From the NCBI GenBank assembly GCA_023261915.1, contig JALRFT010000093.1:1-27024 (forward strand): 27,024 nt of DNA, written 5' to 3'. This document shows positions 17,890-24,642 of this stretch, one piece after another. Origin of the DNA: Acidimicrobiales bacterium (GTDB lineage Bacteria; Actinomycetota; Acidimicrobiia; Acidimicrobiales; Acidimicrobilacustridaceae). The position numbers and the translations under genes are program-made. Below the pieces are notes generated by a model. It was given only the letters and a program-made list of their open reading frames with translations, ran no database searches and was not told the DNA's origin. Within the stretch, counting starts at the first letter, position 1, and every line of letters starts with the position of its first letter.

Positions 17890-18431
17890 CTACCTCCCTT
17901 GACGAGGGGAGCGAGGAGTGCGGCGAGGCCGCCACCAGCGAGCACGGTGAGTACGAGACTTCCCCAGGCGAGCGGCGAGGCGATGGTGCTTCCGGCGATC
18001 GTGAGATCAAAAGAACCGGAGCAACTTCCGTTGGCATCAGTGTGGGTCGCCTTGACCGTGATGGTCGCACCCGCCGGCACGATTGATGGGATGTCGTAGG
18101 AGTAGTCGCCATTGTTCGAGGTGGTCTCCGTTGTCCCTCCCCAATTCTGGACGGTCACTCCTCCGAAGGGGGCGGGCAGGGCGACTGAAACTGAGCCGCT
18201 GTAGTCACCGGGTGGGCCAGGGACCCCACCCTGCCAGACCACGGTCCCCGCTCTTGGGATGACGATTGTTCCGGCTGGCTCGGTGAGGTCGACGGTCACA
18301 GGCGAACCCCCTGAACTGTCATCGATCGTGGCCGACCCTGAACAGGACCCGACCGATTGCGCACCAGCTGCTGTGGGGGCGCTGATGAGGAGGGCGGCTG
18401 CTGCGAAGGCAATGATGACGAGCCTGTTCAC
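17886..18431 (-). CDS. Secreted, C-terminally membrane-anchored protein
   Basis: A 181-residue protein with a Sec signal peptide (LVIIAFAAAALLISAPTAAGA, cleavage after AGA-Q), a Ser/Thr/Gly/Pro-rich beta-type ectodomain containing four Cys-flanked or Gly-rich segments (SCSGSATIDD, GSCSGSFDLTIAG), and a C-terminal hydrophobic helix (PLAWGSLVLTVLAGGGLAALLAP) ending KGGR. This layout suggests a surface protein held by its tail. The GTG at 18431 is preceded by a TAGGTAG ribosome-binding-like stretch. Its promoter (18473-18504) is one of the four direct-repeat promoters. No family recognised. Confidence 0.75.
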   Translation of the reverse strand: MNRLVIIAFAAAALLISAPTAAGAQSVGSCSGSATIDDSSGGSPVTVDLTEPAGTIVIPRAGTVVWQGGVPGPPGDYSGSVSVALPAPFGGVTVQNWGGTTETTSNNGDYSYDIPSIVPAGATITVKATHTDANGSCSGSFDLTIAGSTIASPLAWGSLVLTVLAGGGLAALLAPLVKGGR

Positions 18432-18472
18432 GCCACTACCTAGAGTTGTGGGGAATTTGTCGGCATTGAGCG

Positions 18473-18504
18473 ATCATGCGCTCGGGTAGTTGATGGAACC
18501 TTGA
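18473..18504 (-). promoter_or_regulatory. Direct-repeat promoter 2 (secreted/membrane operon)
   Basis: On the minus strand: TCAAGGT (18504-18498), TCCA, TCAACTA (18493-18487), 8 nt, then -10 CATGAT (18478-18473). Predicted start of transcription is near 18466, giving a leader of about 35 nt. Confidence 0.65.
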
Positions 18505-18634
18505 TGGTGGAATCCTCATGGGCTCCGGACTATTAGTACGTCCGTGTTCCCCGGTGGCCCCCGGGGCAAGGTCTGGTGCTCCATGGGATGGCGTGGAACA
18601 GACTCCCTGGAGGACCTTGTCTCTCTTGAAGGCG

Positions 18635-18666
18635 TCAAGGTCATATCAAGGTGTCGGCCGTAGCGT
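18635..18666 (+). promoter_or_regulatory. Direct-repeat promoter 3 (first paralogous lipoprotein)
   Basis: Two identical heptamers TCAAGGT at 18635-18641 and 18646-18652 (11-bp period), 8 nt, then -10 TAGCGT at 18661-18666. The ATG at 18695 follows with an AGGAAGG ribosome binding site at 18681-18687. There is no TTGACA-like -35; the repeats occupy its place, as at activator-dependent promoters. Confidence 0.7.
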
Positions 18667-18694
18667 GTCGAGGGTCAAACAGGAAGGCGTACTC

Positions 18695-19717
18695 ATGGGT
18701 CGTGCACTACAGATGGGCTTCGGGCGGACCTCGGTGAGGGCGGTGGCTGTCCTTGCAGTGGTCGGAACGCTGCTCGTTGCGTCGGTCGGCTGCTCGTCGT
18801 CTGAGGAGGCCGCCCCTCAGGGTCCGTCAACCGAGGAATTTGTCGCCAGTGCGAACGCATTGTGTGATCGACTCGACGGAGAGGCGGAGGACATTGCACT
18901 CCCCGAATCAGCGCCGACTGCCGGGGGTGGACAGGCCTATGCCGCCTCTGAACTGAACGCCTACCTCTCCGCAAGCGCCGACCTGCTCGTCAGCGGTGGT
19001 GAGGAATTCCGCAATCTCAACGCTCCGGAGGCCAACAGGGCCGATCTCAACGAGCTTGCCGACACCTACGGCAGAGTCGGTGGTGAGCTCCAAGATCTTG
19101 CTGATTCCTACACCGGTGGCGTCATCCCTGAGACCTACTTCACCGATGACCTTGACGCCTGGGAGAACTCTGTCAGCAAGGATTCCGAGAAGATTGACGA
19201 GCTTCAGGCCAAACTGGGGTTTGCCGAGTGTGGGACTGACTCGTCGGAGTCGACCGAGACCACGACCGGGAGTTCGTCAGGCTCGAGTGGAGCGGGTCTC
19301 GACGTCAAGCCAATGACGATGCCCTCTGACGGGGCTGGACTTCGCGATGCCATGTTGGAGATCGCTAGGGAGTACGCCACCGGCGACACGATCGAGACGG
19401 CCCTTCCGGAGGCCTGGGTTCAGGCGTTGCCTGACGTGAGTGGATTTGGTTCAGCAGTGCCCGCCGAGAAGTTCGGTGAGGTATCGGGAGTCACCGGGGC
19501 GACGGTCTTCTCATCTGGTCTGGTGGGGTGGGCGTTTGCGGTCTATGCCGCTCCCCCCGTCAACTGTGTGATCGGGGCAGTTTGGGCGACGGAGTCAACC
19601 GGCGGCAAGTTCCCGACACCGTCGGGTGAACTCCGGACGATTGACGGGGCTCCAGCTGATGGCGCGGAATGCACAGGGCAAACGGCATACGACTACTTCG
19701 ACTCGTTCATCAAGTGA
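18695..19717 (+). CDS. Lipoprotein A, paralogue of the gene at 22492
   Basis: A 340-residue lipoprotein: signal peptide with lipobox A-S-V-G-C (Cys33), a helical N-terminal domain (about 45-180), a Ser/Thr/Gly linker (SSESTETTTGSSSGSSG), and a C-terminal alpha/beta domain ending in CTGQTAYDYFDSFIK. The ATG at 18695 is selected by its ribosome binding site; an upstream extension would bury the signal peptide. It shares the order of segments with the gene at 22492-23514, including FRNLNAPEANRADLNELAD versus IRNLNAPDEKRQAANDLAD, a Cys just before the linker, and C...C-x-G/x-A-Y near the end; both are exactly 340 residues. Function unknown. Confidence 0.85.
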   Translation: MGRALQMGFGRTSVRAVAVLAVVGTLLVASVGCSSSEEAAPQGPSTEEFVASANALCDRLDGEAEDIALPESAPTAGGGQAYAASELNAYLSASADLLVSGGEEFRNLNAPEANRADLNELADTYGRVGGELQDLADSYTGGVIPETYFTDDLDAWENSVSKDSEKIDELQAKLGFAECGTDSSESTETTTGSSSGSSGAGLDVKPMTMPSDGAGLRDAMLEIAREYATGDTIETALPEAWVQALPDVSGFGSAVPAEKFGEVSGVTGATVFSSGLVGWAFAVYAAPPVNCVIGAVWATESTGGKFPTPSGELRTIDGAPADGAECTGQTAYDYFDSFIK

Positions 19718-19941
19718 GGGAATAGATTGTCGTTAGGGCCGGTGTGAGCGCCTGCTCCCAGCTAGTCCTCCCCTGGCTCTCGCCGTTCACTCCCGCAATC
19801 CGTTCCTCCCGATCAATGTCGATTGCTGGTGACTTCGCCCTAGGCAACGGCGCCCTTGATGCAGCGTGACCCGGGCGATCGAACTCGAGAGATTCTCCGA
19901 GTACGCCAGCCCTCTGGAGCATTGGATGCCATGATCATCAG

Positions 19942-21138
19942 ATGCACTGCAATGGATTCGTTGCCTCTGGATACGAGCCGGTCCGCGAGGCTTTTGAGGG
20001 GAATCTCCGTAGCGGCCGCGATGTCGGCGCCGCGTTTGCGGTTTACCAGGACGGTCACTTGGTGGTTGATCTTTGGGGTGGGTTCGCCGATGTCGAGTTG
20101 GACACTCCGTGGTCTGAGGACACTCTCGTGCTCGTCTACTCAACCACCAAAGGTGCGGCGGCAGCCTGTGCCAACCATCTCGGTGAGTTGGGTCAACTCG
20201 AACTTTCGGCCCCCGTGGCCGAGTATTGGCCAGAGTTTGCCCAGAGTGGAAAGGCCTCCGTCACTGTTGAACAAGTGCTTTCTCACCAAGCTGGTCTGCC
20301 CTATGTCGATGCGGAGCTAACGCTCCGGGAGGTCCTCGACAATCGACCGCTCGTTGCGGCGCTCGAGCGGCAGGCACCCCTGTGGGAGCCCGGCTCGGCT
20401 CATGGCTATCACGCCGTGACATTCGGAACGCTCGTCGGGGAGATCGTCCGCCGGGTCTCGGGACGAAGTCTCGGCGTCTACTTCCAGGATGAAATCGCTG
20501 TGCCGTTTGATCTCGACTTCTACATCGGTCTGCCCGACTCGGAAACCAGTCGAGTGGCTCCGATCATTGGACGAATCGGTCTTGATGAATCGCTCACGCG
20601 TGACAATCCTGAAGTAGCAAAGCTCGTTGATCAGTTCATGGGACCCGATACCCCACTGGGCAAAGCCCTGAGCGTCAATGGCGCATTCGACCGTCACGAT
20701 GGCATTGAGGCTCCCGGTGGCAATGTATTCAACTCACCCGAGGTGCAGGCCGCCGAGCTACCGGCCGCCAACGGCATCACTGATGCCCGCTCGTTGGCCC
20801 GCTTCTACGCCGCCTGTATTGGGGAGGTTGACGGCGCCAGGATCTTGGGGGAGAACCAGATGCGCAGTGCGGCCCGGCAACGCACCCACGGTGGTAATCG
20901 GATTTTGCACGGCATCGACCTTCAGTTCGGGCTGGGGTTCTTCGTCCACTCAACGGTGGCTCCTTATGGCGGGGAGGGTTCGTTTGGCCATGGAGGAGCC
21001 GGTGGCTCACTGGGGTGGGCCGACCCTGATGCCGGACTGGCGATTGGTTACGTGATGAACCGCATGGAGATGGGGCTGACTGGTGACGAGCGGGCCAGTT
21101 CTCTCATCGATGCCGCCTACGCGTCCGCTCGCCACTAG
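19942..21138 (+). CDS. Serine beta-lactamase-fold hydrolase (EstB/class C-like esterase family)
   Basis: A 398-residue cytoplasmic hydrolase of the beta-lactamase-related family (PF00144). The nucleophile motif S67-T-T-K70 (VYSTTKGAAA), the catalytic Tyr156 (GSAHGYHAVTFG) and the C-terminal FGHGGAGGSLGWADP motif (in the place of the KTG box) are all present, and the N-terminus EPVREAFEGN...GAAFAVYQDGHLVVDLWGG is typical of the family. Members are mostly esterases or peptidases, not drug-resistance enzymes. There is no signal peptide. A CATGAT box ends 6 nt before the ATG at 19942, so the mRNA is probably leaderless. It lies 74 nt before the ceramidase-like gene on the same strand, but that gene has its own -10 box. 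Confidence 0.9.
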   Translation: MHCNGFVASGYEPVREAFEGNLRSGRDVGAAFAVYQDGHLVVDLWGGFADVELDTPWSEDTLVLVYSTTKGAAAACANHLGELGQLELSAPVAEYWPEFAQSGKASVTVEQVLSHQAGLPYVDAELTLREVLDNRPLVAALERQAPLWEPGSAHGYHAVTFGTLVGEIVRRVSGRSLGVYFQDEIAVPFDLDFYIGLPDSETSRVAPIIGRIGLDESLTRDNPEVAKLVDQFMGPDTPLGKALSVNGAFDRHDGIEAPGGNVFNSPEVQAAELPAANGITDARSLARFYAACIGEVDGARILGENQMRSAARQRTHGGNRILHGIDLQFGLGFFVHSTVAPYGGEGSFGHGGAGGSLGWADPDAGLAIGYVMNRMEMGLTGDERASSLIDAAYASARH

Positions 21139-21199
21139 CGATTCGTTGTCAGCGCCTCTGATCAGTTCTAGCAGCGGGACTTACTCCGAGAGGCTCTGG

Positions 21200-21205
21200 C
21201 ATACT
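21200..21205 (+). promoter_or_regulatory. -10 box of the ceramidase-like gene
   Basis: CATACT is followed by 6 nt and the ATG at 21212, without a ribosome binding site; a leaderless start is likely. Confidence 0.45.
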
Positions 21206-21211
21206 TTGGCT

Positions 21212-22345
21212 ATGACATCCGCTGAGTCCCTCAGGATCGGCGTGGCCCGTCGAGTCATTACGCCCCCGCTGCCGGTAGCGCTTGCCGGTTACGGAGATCG
21301 GGTGCAGCCGGCAACTGGGGTCCATGACGATCTCGAGGCTCGTGTTGTTGTTTTTCGAAGTGGTGACCTGACGCTGTGTCTTGTGGTTCTCGATCTCATG
21401 GCTATGAGTGCCGATTGGGCGAATCACACCCGACGCGCCGTCGCCGAGGCTCTCGACGTCGGCGTTGCTCACGTGATGACTTCAACGACGCACACCCACG
21501 CTGGACCGAGCACGGTGTCAGGAACCGAATTGCTCGGTTGGGAGGTCCCCAAGCACTGGCGTCCCGATCTGGCCGAGCACTGTGTCTCCGCCGCGTTGGA
21601 GGCGTATCGAACGGCCGCCCCGGTCGAATTGTCTTTTGTTCGTGCGCCACTGGAAGCGTCCCTGTCGTTCAATCGTCGGGGGCACTCGTACGCTCCGACG
21701 TTTGCCGCTTTTCAGGCGACTGGTGAATCCGGTGAGGTGCTGTTGACGCTTTTGAGTATCGGTGTTCACGGTGTCGTGCTGGGTCCGAGCAATCGTGAGA
21801 TTTCAGGTGATTGGATCGGTGTGTGTCGGACTGAGGTGGAGAAGGCATCCGGGGGGACGTGCGTCTTCGTTCAGGGCTGCCATGGTGATGTCGATCCCCA
21901 TGGCATGAGTTGGGAGGGATTGCCCGGGGATTGGTTTGGTGCCGTTGACAGAGTCGGGAACGGGTTCGCAGCGTGCGCCATCAGTGCACTTGGTGCCGCC
22001 GAGCCAGCGATCGGTCCGACCCGGGTGGTGCGTCACTCCACGTTTGACCTTGATGTCGCTGGATCCGGCATGGCGATGATTACCCGACGGGACACCGTGA
22101 GTGTTGAGCTCGCTGAATGGGAGGTGGGCGGCGTTCGACTCGTGATGGTTCCCGGAGAGGGGTTCGCCGAACTGGGTTCACAGATAGTTGCGGGGCGAGC
22201 GGATCTGCCCACCCTGATCGTTGGCTTTTCGCCTCACTGGCTGGGTTACCTTCCGGTGCCGTTCGGCGAAGGTTATGAGGAAGGGCTGTCCTTCGGTGCT
22301 GATTTCGTCGATCGGATTGCCACCGAGCTCGCTTCACCCCGTTAA
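21212..22345 (+). CDS. Neutral/alkaline ceramidase-like hydrolase, single-domain cytoplasmic form
   Basis: A 377-residue protein like the N-terminal catalytic domain of neutral/alkaline non-lysosomal ceramidases (PF04734), zinc amidases. Seen: IGVARRVITPPLPVALAGYG (start of the fold), GVHDDLEARVVV (His38), the metal motif H94-T-H96-A-G-P, GVHGVVLGPSN (His186) and QGCHGDVDPHG (221-231). True neutral ceramidases are about 650-700 residues, secreted, and carry a C-terminal Ig-like domain; this one lacks both signal peptide and that domain, so an amidase acting on another substrate is more likely. The ATG at 21212 is chosen on its -10 box; a frame opening at 21083 overlaps the previous gene. Third-codon positions look less GC-rich here than in the left half of the window. 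Confidence 0.82.
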   Translation: MTSAESLRIGVARRVITPPLPVALAGYGDRVQPATGVHDDLEARVVVFRSGDLTLCLVVLDLMAMSADWANHTRRAVAEALDVGVAHVMTSTTHTHAGPSTVSGTELLGWEVPKHWRPDLAEHCVSAALEAYRTAAPVELSFVRAPLEASLSFNRRGHSYAPTFAAFQATGESGEVLLTLLSIGVHGVVLGPSNREISGDWIGVCRTEVEKASGGTCVFVQGCHGDVDPHGMSWEGLPGDWFGAVDRVGNGFAACAISALGAAEPAIGPTRVVRHSTFDLDVAGSGMAMITRRDTVSVELAEWEVGGVRLVMVPGEGFAELGSQIVAGRADLPTLIVGFSPHWLGYLPVPFGEGYEEGLSFGADFVDRIATELASPR

Positions 22346-22386
22346 CCCTCTGTCCGCCGCAGTGTCATCGCCCAGGGTGTGACCGC

Positions 22387-22414
22387 CAGTAGCGCCCAGC
22401 CTGCGTCGCTACTG
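22387..22414. repeat. 8-bp inverted repeat between the ceramidase-like and lipoprotein B genes
   Basis: CAGTAGCG and its complement CGCTACTG are separated by 12 nt. It lies 41 nt past the ceramidase-like stop and 19 nt before the direct-repeat promoter, so it may be a terminator without T-tract or an additional regulatory site. Confidence 0.4.
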
Positions 22415-22433
22415 ACGTATTGATCCTGCTTCG

Positions 22434-22465
22434 TCAAGGTGGTGTCAATCCAGACCGCCTAGCTT
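22434..22465 (+). promoter_or_regulatory. Direct-repeat promoter 4 (second paralogous lipoprotein)
   Basis: TCAAGGT (22434-22440), GGTG, TCAATCC (22445-22451), 8 nt, then -10 TAGCTT (22460-22465). The ATG at 22492 follows, with the ribosome binding site GGAGGA at 22482-22487. Confidence 0.68.
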
Positions 22466-22491
22466 TCCCTTGCATCAACACGGAGGAAATC

Positions 22492-23514
22492 ATGTCTATT
22501 GACCGACAGTTTTCGGAAGGTCCTCGTAGGCGATCCCGTTTTGTAGCCGCAATCGGGGTCTCGCTCCTTTTGGTCGTTGGGCCTGCTTGTTCCGGCTCAG
22601 AGGGTCCTGCCTCTGGCGGGTCAGCAGCCTCAGGTTCTTCCTCAGGTGACTTCGCTGCCGCTTTCGGTGAGCTCTGTGCCGCGATCCTTGAGGGGCAGAG
22701 CAAGGTGGTCCAACCCGTTGTTCAAACGAACGGCGTGTCCGCTCGTCTGTATGCCACTTCGGACGTGAGGGCCTCTCTCAATGAGGTTGCCGCGCTGACC
22801 ACGGATTTCGCTGACGGCATTCGGAATTTGAACGCGCCGGACGAGAAACGGCAGGCAGCAAACGACCTCGCCGACTTCTGGAACTCAGTGGCTGAACAGA
22901 ATCGGCTGGTGGGGAGCGAGGTGAGTTTGGACTACCTCTATTTTGTCCCTGTTGACAGGTTTGCGGAGAGGTTCGCAGCGATTCTGGAACGGGTTTCCAC
23001 CGAGCGCGCCGAGCTCGAAGAGGCACTGGGTGTTGAACCGTGCAGCTCAGCTGATGGTGGGACGCTCTTGGCGGAGCCGTCAACCACAACAATTTCCCGC
23101 GAGAACTGCCGGGAACCGCAACCGAAGGTGGCTGGAGTTGAACTCATACGTGCCATGTTTCAAGTCGCTGCAGCGTGTGTCACAGGCGCCACCATCTTGA
23201 CGGACCTCCCGGACTTCTGGATCTTCGCTTTTCCCGAGGTCGCCTATGCGACCAATACGGTGCCCGTTAAGGATCCGTTCGTTGTATCGGGATGGTCAGA
23301 TGCGGTTGGGTTCACCGAGCCGGCGACCGGGCGGGCGTTTGCGACACTGGGCGAGGACGGGATCTGCACCGGCGGGGTGGTCTTCGCCGCGAGGGACGCT
23401 CAGAACGCCCCAACGGGTCAGCTATTCATGCTCTACACCCAGTTACCAAACGACAAGGCGTGCTCAGGGGCTGAGGCCTATCGGAATCTGGATTCATATG
23501 TCTTCGTCTCATGA
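22492..23514 (+). CDS. Lipoprotein B, paralogue of the gene at 18695
   Basis: A 340-residue lipoprotein: signal peptide with lipobox G-P-A-C (Cys33), a short Ser/Gly linker, a helical domain with NLNAPDEKRQAANDLADFW, a Cys-Ser-Ser linker and a C-terminal alpha/beta domain with paired cysteines (CTGGVVFAARD, then KACSGAEAYRNLDSY). It is a diverged copy of the lipoprotein at 18695-19717, of the same length and layout, and is controlled by the same type of promoter. The long Ser/Thr linker of the other copy is replaced here by a Cys-containing segment. The two copies flank the hydrolase pair. Function unknown; a periplasmic-face binding or sensing role is only a guess. Confidence 0.85.
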   Translation: MSIDRQFSEGPRRRSRFVAAIGVSLLLVVGPACSGSEGPASGGSAASGSSSGDFAAAFGELCAAILEGQSKVVQPVVQTNGVSARLYATSDVRASLNEVAALTTDFADGIRNLNAPDEKRQAANDLADFWNSVAEQNRLVGSEVSLDYLYFVPVDRFAERFAAILERVSTERAELEEALGVEPCSSADGGTLLAEPSTTTISRENCREPQPKVAGVELIRAMFQVAAACVTGATILTDLPDFWIFAFPEVAYATNTVPVKDPFVVSGWSDAVGFTEPATGRAFATLGEDGICTGGVVFAARDAQNAPTGQLFMLYTQLPNDKACSGAEAYRNLDSYVFVS

Positions 23515-23519
23515 GAATG

Positions 23520-23565
23520 ACCCGCCGCTCATCGCCGCAGATATTCGGTTCACGGGGCGGTGGGT
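23520..23565 (+). terminator. Possible terminator after lipoprotein B
   Basis: ACCCGCCGC pairs with GCGGTGGGT (one G-T pair), with a long 28-nt loop, followed by ACTTTT. The long loop makes this uncertain. Confidence 0.3.
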
Positions 23566-23593
23566 ACTTTTCCATGCGAGCGGCGACCCGGAG

Positions 23594-23667
23594 TGGAGCT
23601 GATGGGAATCGAACCCACGACCCCCTGCTTGCAAAGCAGGTGCTCTAGCCAACTGAGCTACAGCCCC
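23594..23667 (-). tRNA. tRNA-Ala (anticodon TGC)
   Basis: A 74-nt cloverleaf: acceptor GGGGCTG/CAGCTCC with one G-U, D-stem GCTC/GAGC, anticodon stem CCTGC/GCAGG with loop TTTGCAA (anticodon TGC, reads GCA/GCG/GCU), T-loop TTCGATT, discriminator A, CCA not encoded. A GATAGT -10-like box is at 23680-23685 on the minus strand, 12 nt upstream. Confidence 0.95.
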
Positions 23668-23758
23668 GGAGATTGCCACACTATCGGACGGACCCCATTG
23701 GCTCGCCATTGATCGTGGTCCTCGAAATCAGATACTGGGCTTCCTGCAATCCCCGCTC

Positions 23759-23806
23759 TTGACACTTTCTTGACGGCCGTGGGGGCGATCTTGACATCCT
23801 GCTGAC
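23759..23806. repeat. Two further pairs of 11-bp-spaced TCAAG half-sites
   Basis: On the minus strand there are TCAGCAG-GATG-TCAAGAT and TCAAGAA-AGTG-TCAAGAG, that is, GTCA(A/G) cores at 23806-23802, 23795-23791, 23774-23770 and 23763-23759. Each pair has the 11-bp period of the four promoters, but no -10 hexamer follows at the 8-nt distance. The cluster lies about 110 bp beyond the response-regulator stop and about 90 bp upstream of tRNA-Ala. Confidence 0.5.
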
Positions 23807-23843
23807 AGTCCGGCGGGTTCACTGAGTGGTGACGCACCGACCC

Positions 23844-23894
23844 CCGGGTCCCGTCGGAGAACCTTGCGCTGTGGGAACTCTGTGCGGGGCCCGG
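23844..23894 (-). terminator. Possible terminator of the two-component operon
   Basis: CCGGGTCCCG and CGGGGCCCGG pair over 10 bp with one G-T, with a 31-nt loop, starting 23 nt after the response-regulator stop. No T-tract. Confidence 0.3.
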
Positions 23895-23916
23895 GTGGCG
23901 TCGTTGTGGGGTGGTT

Positions 23917-24642
23917 TCACTCACTGCCGGGGAGCCAGCGGTAGCCGATGCCTGACTCAGTGGCGATGAATCGGGGTGCGGCAGCATCATCTCGCAACTT
24001 CTTTCTGAGTTGCCCGACGTAGGTTCGCAGGTAGTTCGATTCCTTGCCGTATCCCGGTCCCCATACCTGACGCAAGAGATAGTCATGGGTGAGTAAACGG
24101 CCAGGATGTGTAGCCATCACCTCGATCATGGCGAGTTCGGTGGGGGTGAGCGGAACCCGCTCGCCCGCAATCGTGACCAACTGCCTTGCCAGATCAATCG
24201 TCACCCCGTCTTGCTCCACCACGAGAGCCACTTCATCCATCGGTTCCACTCGTCGGCGCATTGCCGAGCGTATGCGGGCCAGTAATTCCTCAGTGTCGAA
24301 CGGCTTGGTCACGTAGTCGTCGGCCCCTGCGTCGAGGAGCAGCACCTTGTCGGACTGGCTGTCGCGCGCCGTCAGGACGATGACGGGGATCTCGGACATC
24401 CCTCTGATCCTCTCGAGGACTTCGAGTCCGTCGATGTCACCCAGACCAAGGTCCAACAGGACGAGATCAGAGACGTGGTCCGCCACGGCCACAATCGCCT
24501 GTTCGCCCCCCGAGACACCCCTTACCTCGTAACCTCGGGCACGCAGACTGATGCTGAGAGCCCGCCGGAGGGGGGCCTCATCATCAACGATGAGGATTCG
24601 CCCCTGCGACTCACCGTGATCAGCATTCCTTTCCTGGCTCAT
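23917..24642 (-). CDS. KdpE-like OmpR-family response regulator
   Basis: A 241-residue two-component regulator. Receiver domain about 14-125: acidic pair D20/D21 (ILIVDDEAP), phospho-acceptor D64 (LVLLDLGLGDIDG), T91 and K113 (GADDYVTKPF). Winged-helix domain about 140-238, with the KdpE-type signature VWGPGYGKESNYLRTYVGQL followed by RKKLRDD and GIGYRW. The ATG at 24642 overlaps the kinase stop by 4 nt (ATGA). KdpE normally controls the potassium ATPase kdpFABC, which is not in this window. OmpR-family regulators bind two 11-bp-spaced direct repeats next to the -10, exactly the arrangement found at four promoters between 17496 and 22465, so this is the leading local candidate for their activator (inference). 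Confidence 0.92.
   Translation of the reverse strand: MSQERNADHGESQGRILIVDDEAPLRRALSISLRARGYEVRGVSGGEQAIVAVADHVSDLVLLDLGLGDIDGLEVLERIRGMSEIPVIVLTARDSQSDKVLLLDAGADDYVTKPFDTEELLARIRSAMRRRVEPMDEVALVVEQDGVTIDLARQLVTIAGERVPLTPTELAMIEVMATHPGRLLTHDYLLRQVWGPGYGKESNYLRTYVGQLRKKLRDDAAAPRFIATESGIGYRWLPGSE

Noticed and set aside
18518..18694. Extended start of lipoprotein A
   Set aside because: It would place 59 residues before a clear signal peptide and overlap the promoter; the ATG at 18695 has a good ribosome binding site.
19718..19941. Small open frames on the minus strand between lipoprotein A and the hydrolase
   Set aside because: No ribosome binding site, no -10 box at the leaderless distance, and composition typical of shadow frames.
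21083..21211. Upstream extension of the ceramidase-like protein
   Set aside because: It overlaps the end of the serine hydrolase gene, and the family fold begins right after the ATG at 21212.
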